This document shows positions 63,544-64,000 of a stretch of 64,000 nt of DNA, one piece after another. Both the position numbers and the translations under genes were made by a program. The first letter of the stretch is position 1; each line of letters opens with the position of its first letter. The notes under the pieces were generated by a model that saw only the letters and a list, made by a program, of their open reading frames with translations, made no database searches and was not told where the DNA came from. This DNA is from Chromatiales bacterium (GTDB lineage: Bacteria > Pseudomonadota > Gammaproteobacteria > Steroidobacterales > GCA-2729495): contig JAEUPZ010000018.1 of assembly GCA_016789885.1 (NCBI GenBank), positions 117,343 through 181,342 on the forward strand. The letters are read 5' to 3'.

Positions 63544-64000
63544 TCACGCCAGGCGGGCGGTCGCGTACGTCCATAGGGCTCCGACGGCGTGGGCGAACCC
63601 CGCCCAGGCCGGCAGGTGCTGGCCCGGCGGGCCCCCGCCGGGCCGGTGCGCGGCCCAGGCCGCGGCGAGCCTCGCCCACTCTGCCGGGCGGGAGAGGCCG
63701 AGACCGAGGCCCAGCACCGCGACATCGAACAGCGGGTTGCCAGCGAGGGCGTATTCCCAGTCGAGGAAGAGGCCGGCGCCCAGCACGTTGGGGGGCAGCG
63801 GGTCGTGGTGGCAGAGGACGGCAGCGGCCGGGTCGGAGGGCGGCAGGCGGTTCAGGGCATCGCGGGCCCTGGCGGCGGTGGCGGCGCCAGCGGGGCCGGC
63901 GAGCGCGGCATAGCGGGCGATGGTGCCGGCCCAGTCGCGCACGGGGACCTCCCCGGGCGGCAGGGTCACGGCGTGGACCCGGGCCAGGGCCGAGGCGGCG
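63544..64000 (-). CDS. Phosphotransferase (aminoglycoside phosphotransferase / choline kinase family), 5' end outside window
   Basis: The frame is open to the right window edge, so the N-terminus is missing. VLCHHDPLPPNVLGAGLFLD is the catalytic loop (HxDxxxxN) and DWEYALAGNPLFDVAVL is the metal-binding motif of the kinase-like fold. SALARVHAVTLPPGE before it matches the family's central helix. The substrate may be choline, ethanolamine, thiamine or an aminoglycoside; the loop HHDPLPPN resembles thiamine/choline kinases. A GTG at 63969 is an internal in-frame codon and not a convincing start. Confidence 0.88.
   Translation of the reverse strand, partial: AASALARVHAVTLPPGEVPVRDWAGTIARYAALAGPAGAATAARARDALNRLPPSDPAAAVLCHHDPLPPNVLGAGLFLDWEYALAGNPLFDVAVLGLGLGLSRPAEWARLAAAWAAHRPGGGPPGQHLPAWAGFAHAVGALWTYATARLA

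Overview
The window is a high-G+C (about 70% by eye), TonB-receptor-rich proteobacterial chromosome segment. A gammaproteobacterium is most likely: there is a HiPIP with a Tat signal, a glutaminyl-tRNA synthetase, two large TonB-dependent receptors, an XrtA-type exopolysaccharide locus and a VPLPA-CTERM protein. No rRNA, tRNA, CRISPR array, phage or intact insertion sequence was recognised. Many long open frames lie antisense to real genes because of the G+C content, and they were left out.

Left part (1-10.6 kb): a catabolic/uptake cluster. It holds an OppA-type binding protein (cut by the window edge), a GntR/UTRA regulator, an amidase/nitrilase-superfamily protein whose usual nucleophile position is Val, a TetR regulator, two MFS transporters, an aldo/keto reductase and a TonB receptor. 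Next (10.7-18.9 kb) is a periplasmic molybdoenzyme operon of the type II DMSO reductase family (ethylbenzene/steroid-C25 dehydrogenase-like). Its order is catalytic subunit, chaperone, four-cluster FeS subunit, monohaem cytochrome c, rhomboid protease. moeA, mobB and a HiPIP lie beside it. From 19 to 30 kb come housekeeping and accessory genes: SAM hydrolase, glnS, an SDR, a second TonB receptor, a HigBA toxin-antitoxin pair, a VAO-type flavoenzyme and an AAA/DUF4143 ATPase. Three palindromic repeat elements are scattered among them.

The most unusual region is 30.3-43.7 kb: five adjacent minus-strand genes for exported proteins. Four carry thrombospondin-3/dockerin-type calcium-binding repeats. 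Two (the 1,940-residue giant and the small VPLPA-CTERM protein) carry a cohesin-like domain. A cysteine-containing module of about 290 residues occurs three times. The set looks like a surface-assembled cohesin-dockerin-like system beside a polysaccharide locus; the binding itself is inference.

43.9-61.5 kb is an exopolysaccharide locus: chain-length protein, BY-kinase, XrtA-associated ATPase, glycosyltransferases, flippase, O-antigen ligase/polymerase, heparinase-like lyase, a dehydrogenase/Gfo-Idh-MocA fusion, a second Gfo/Idh/MocA protein and a DUF4091 protein. The centre (49.1-57.8 kb) is visibly poorer in G+C than its flanks, which suggests transfer or serotype-like replacement. The right end (61.7-63.4 kb) is a small toxin-antitoxin island (RelE/ParE pair, solitary HigA-like antitoxin, HicBA) with a duplicated hicB fragment and a repeated hairpin element. 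A partial aminoglycoside/choline-kinase-like phosphotransferase gene follows it.
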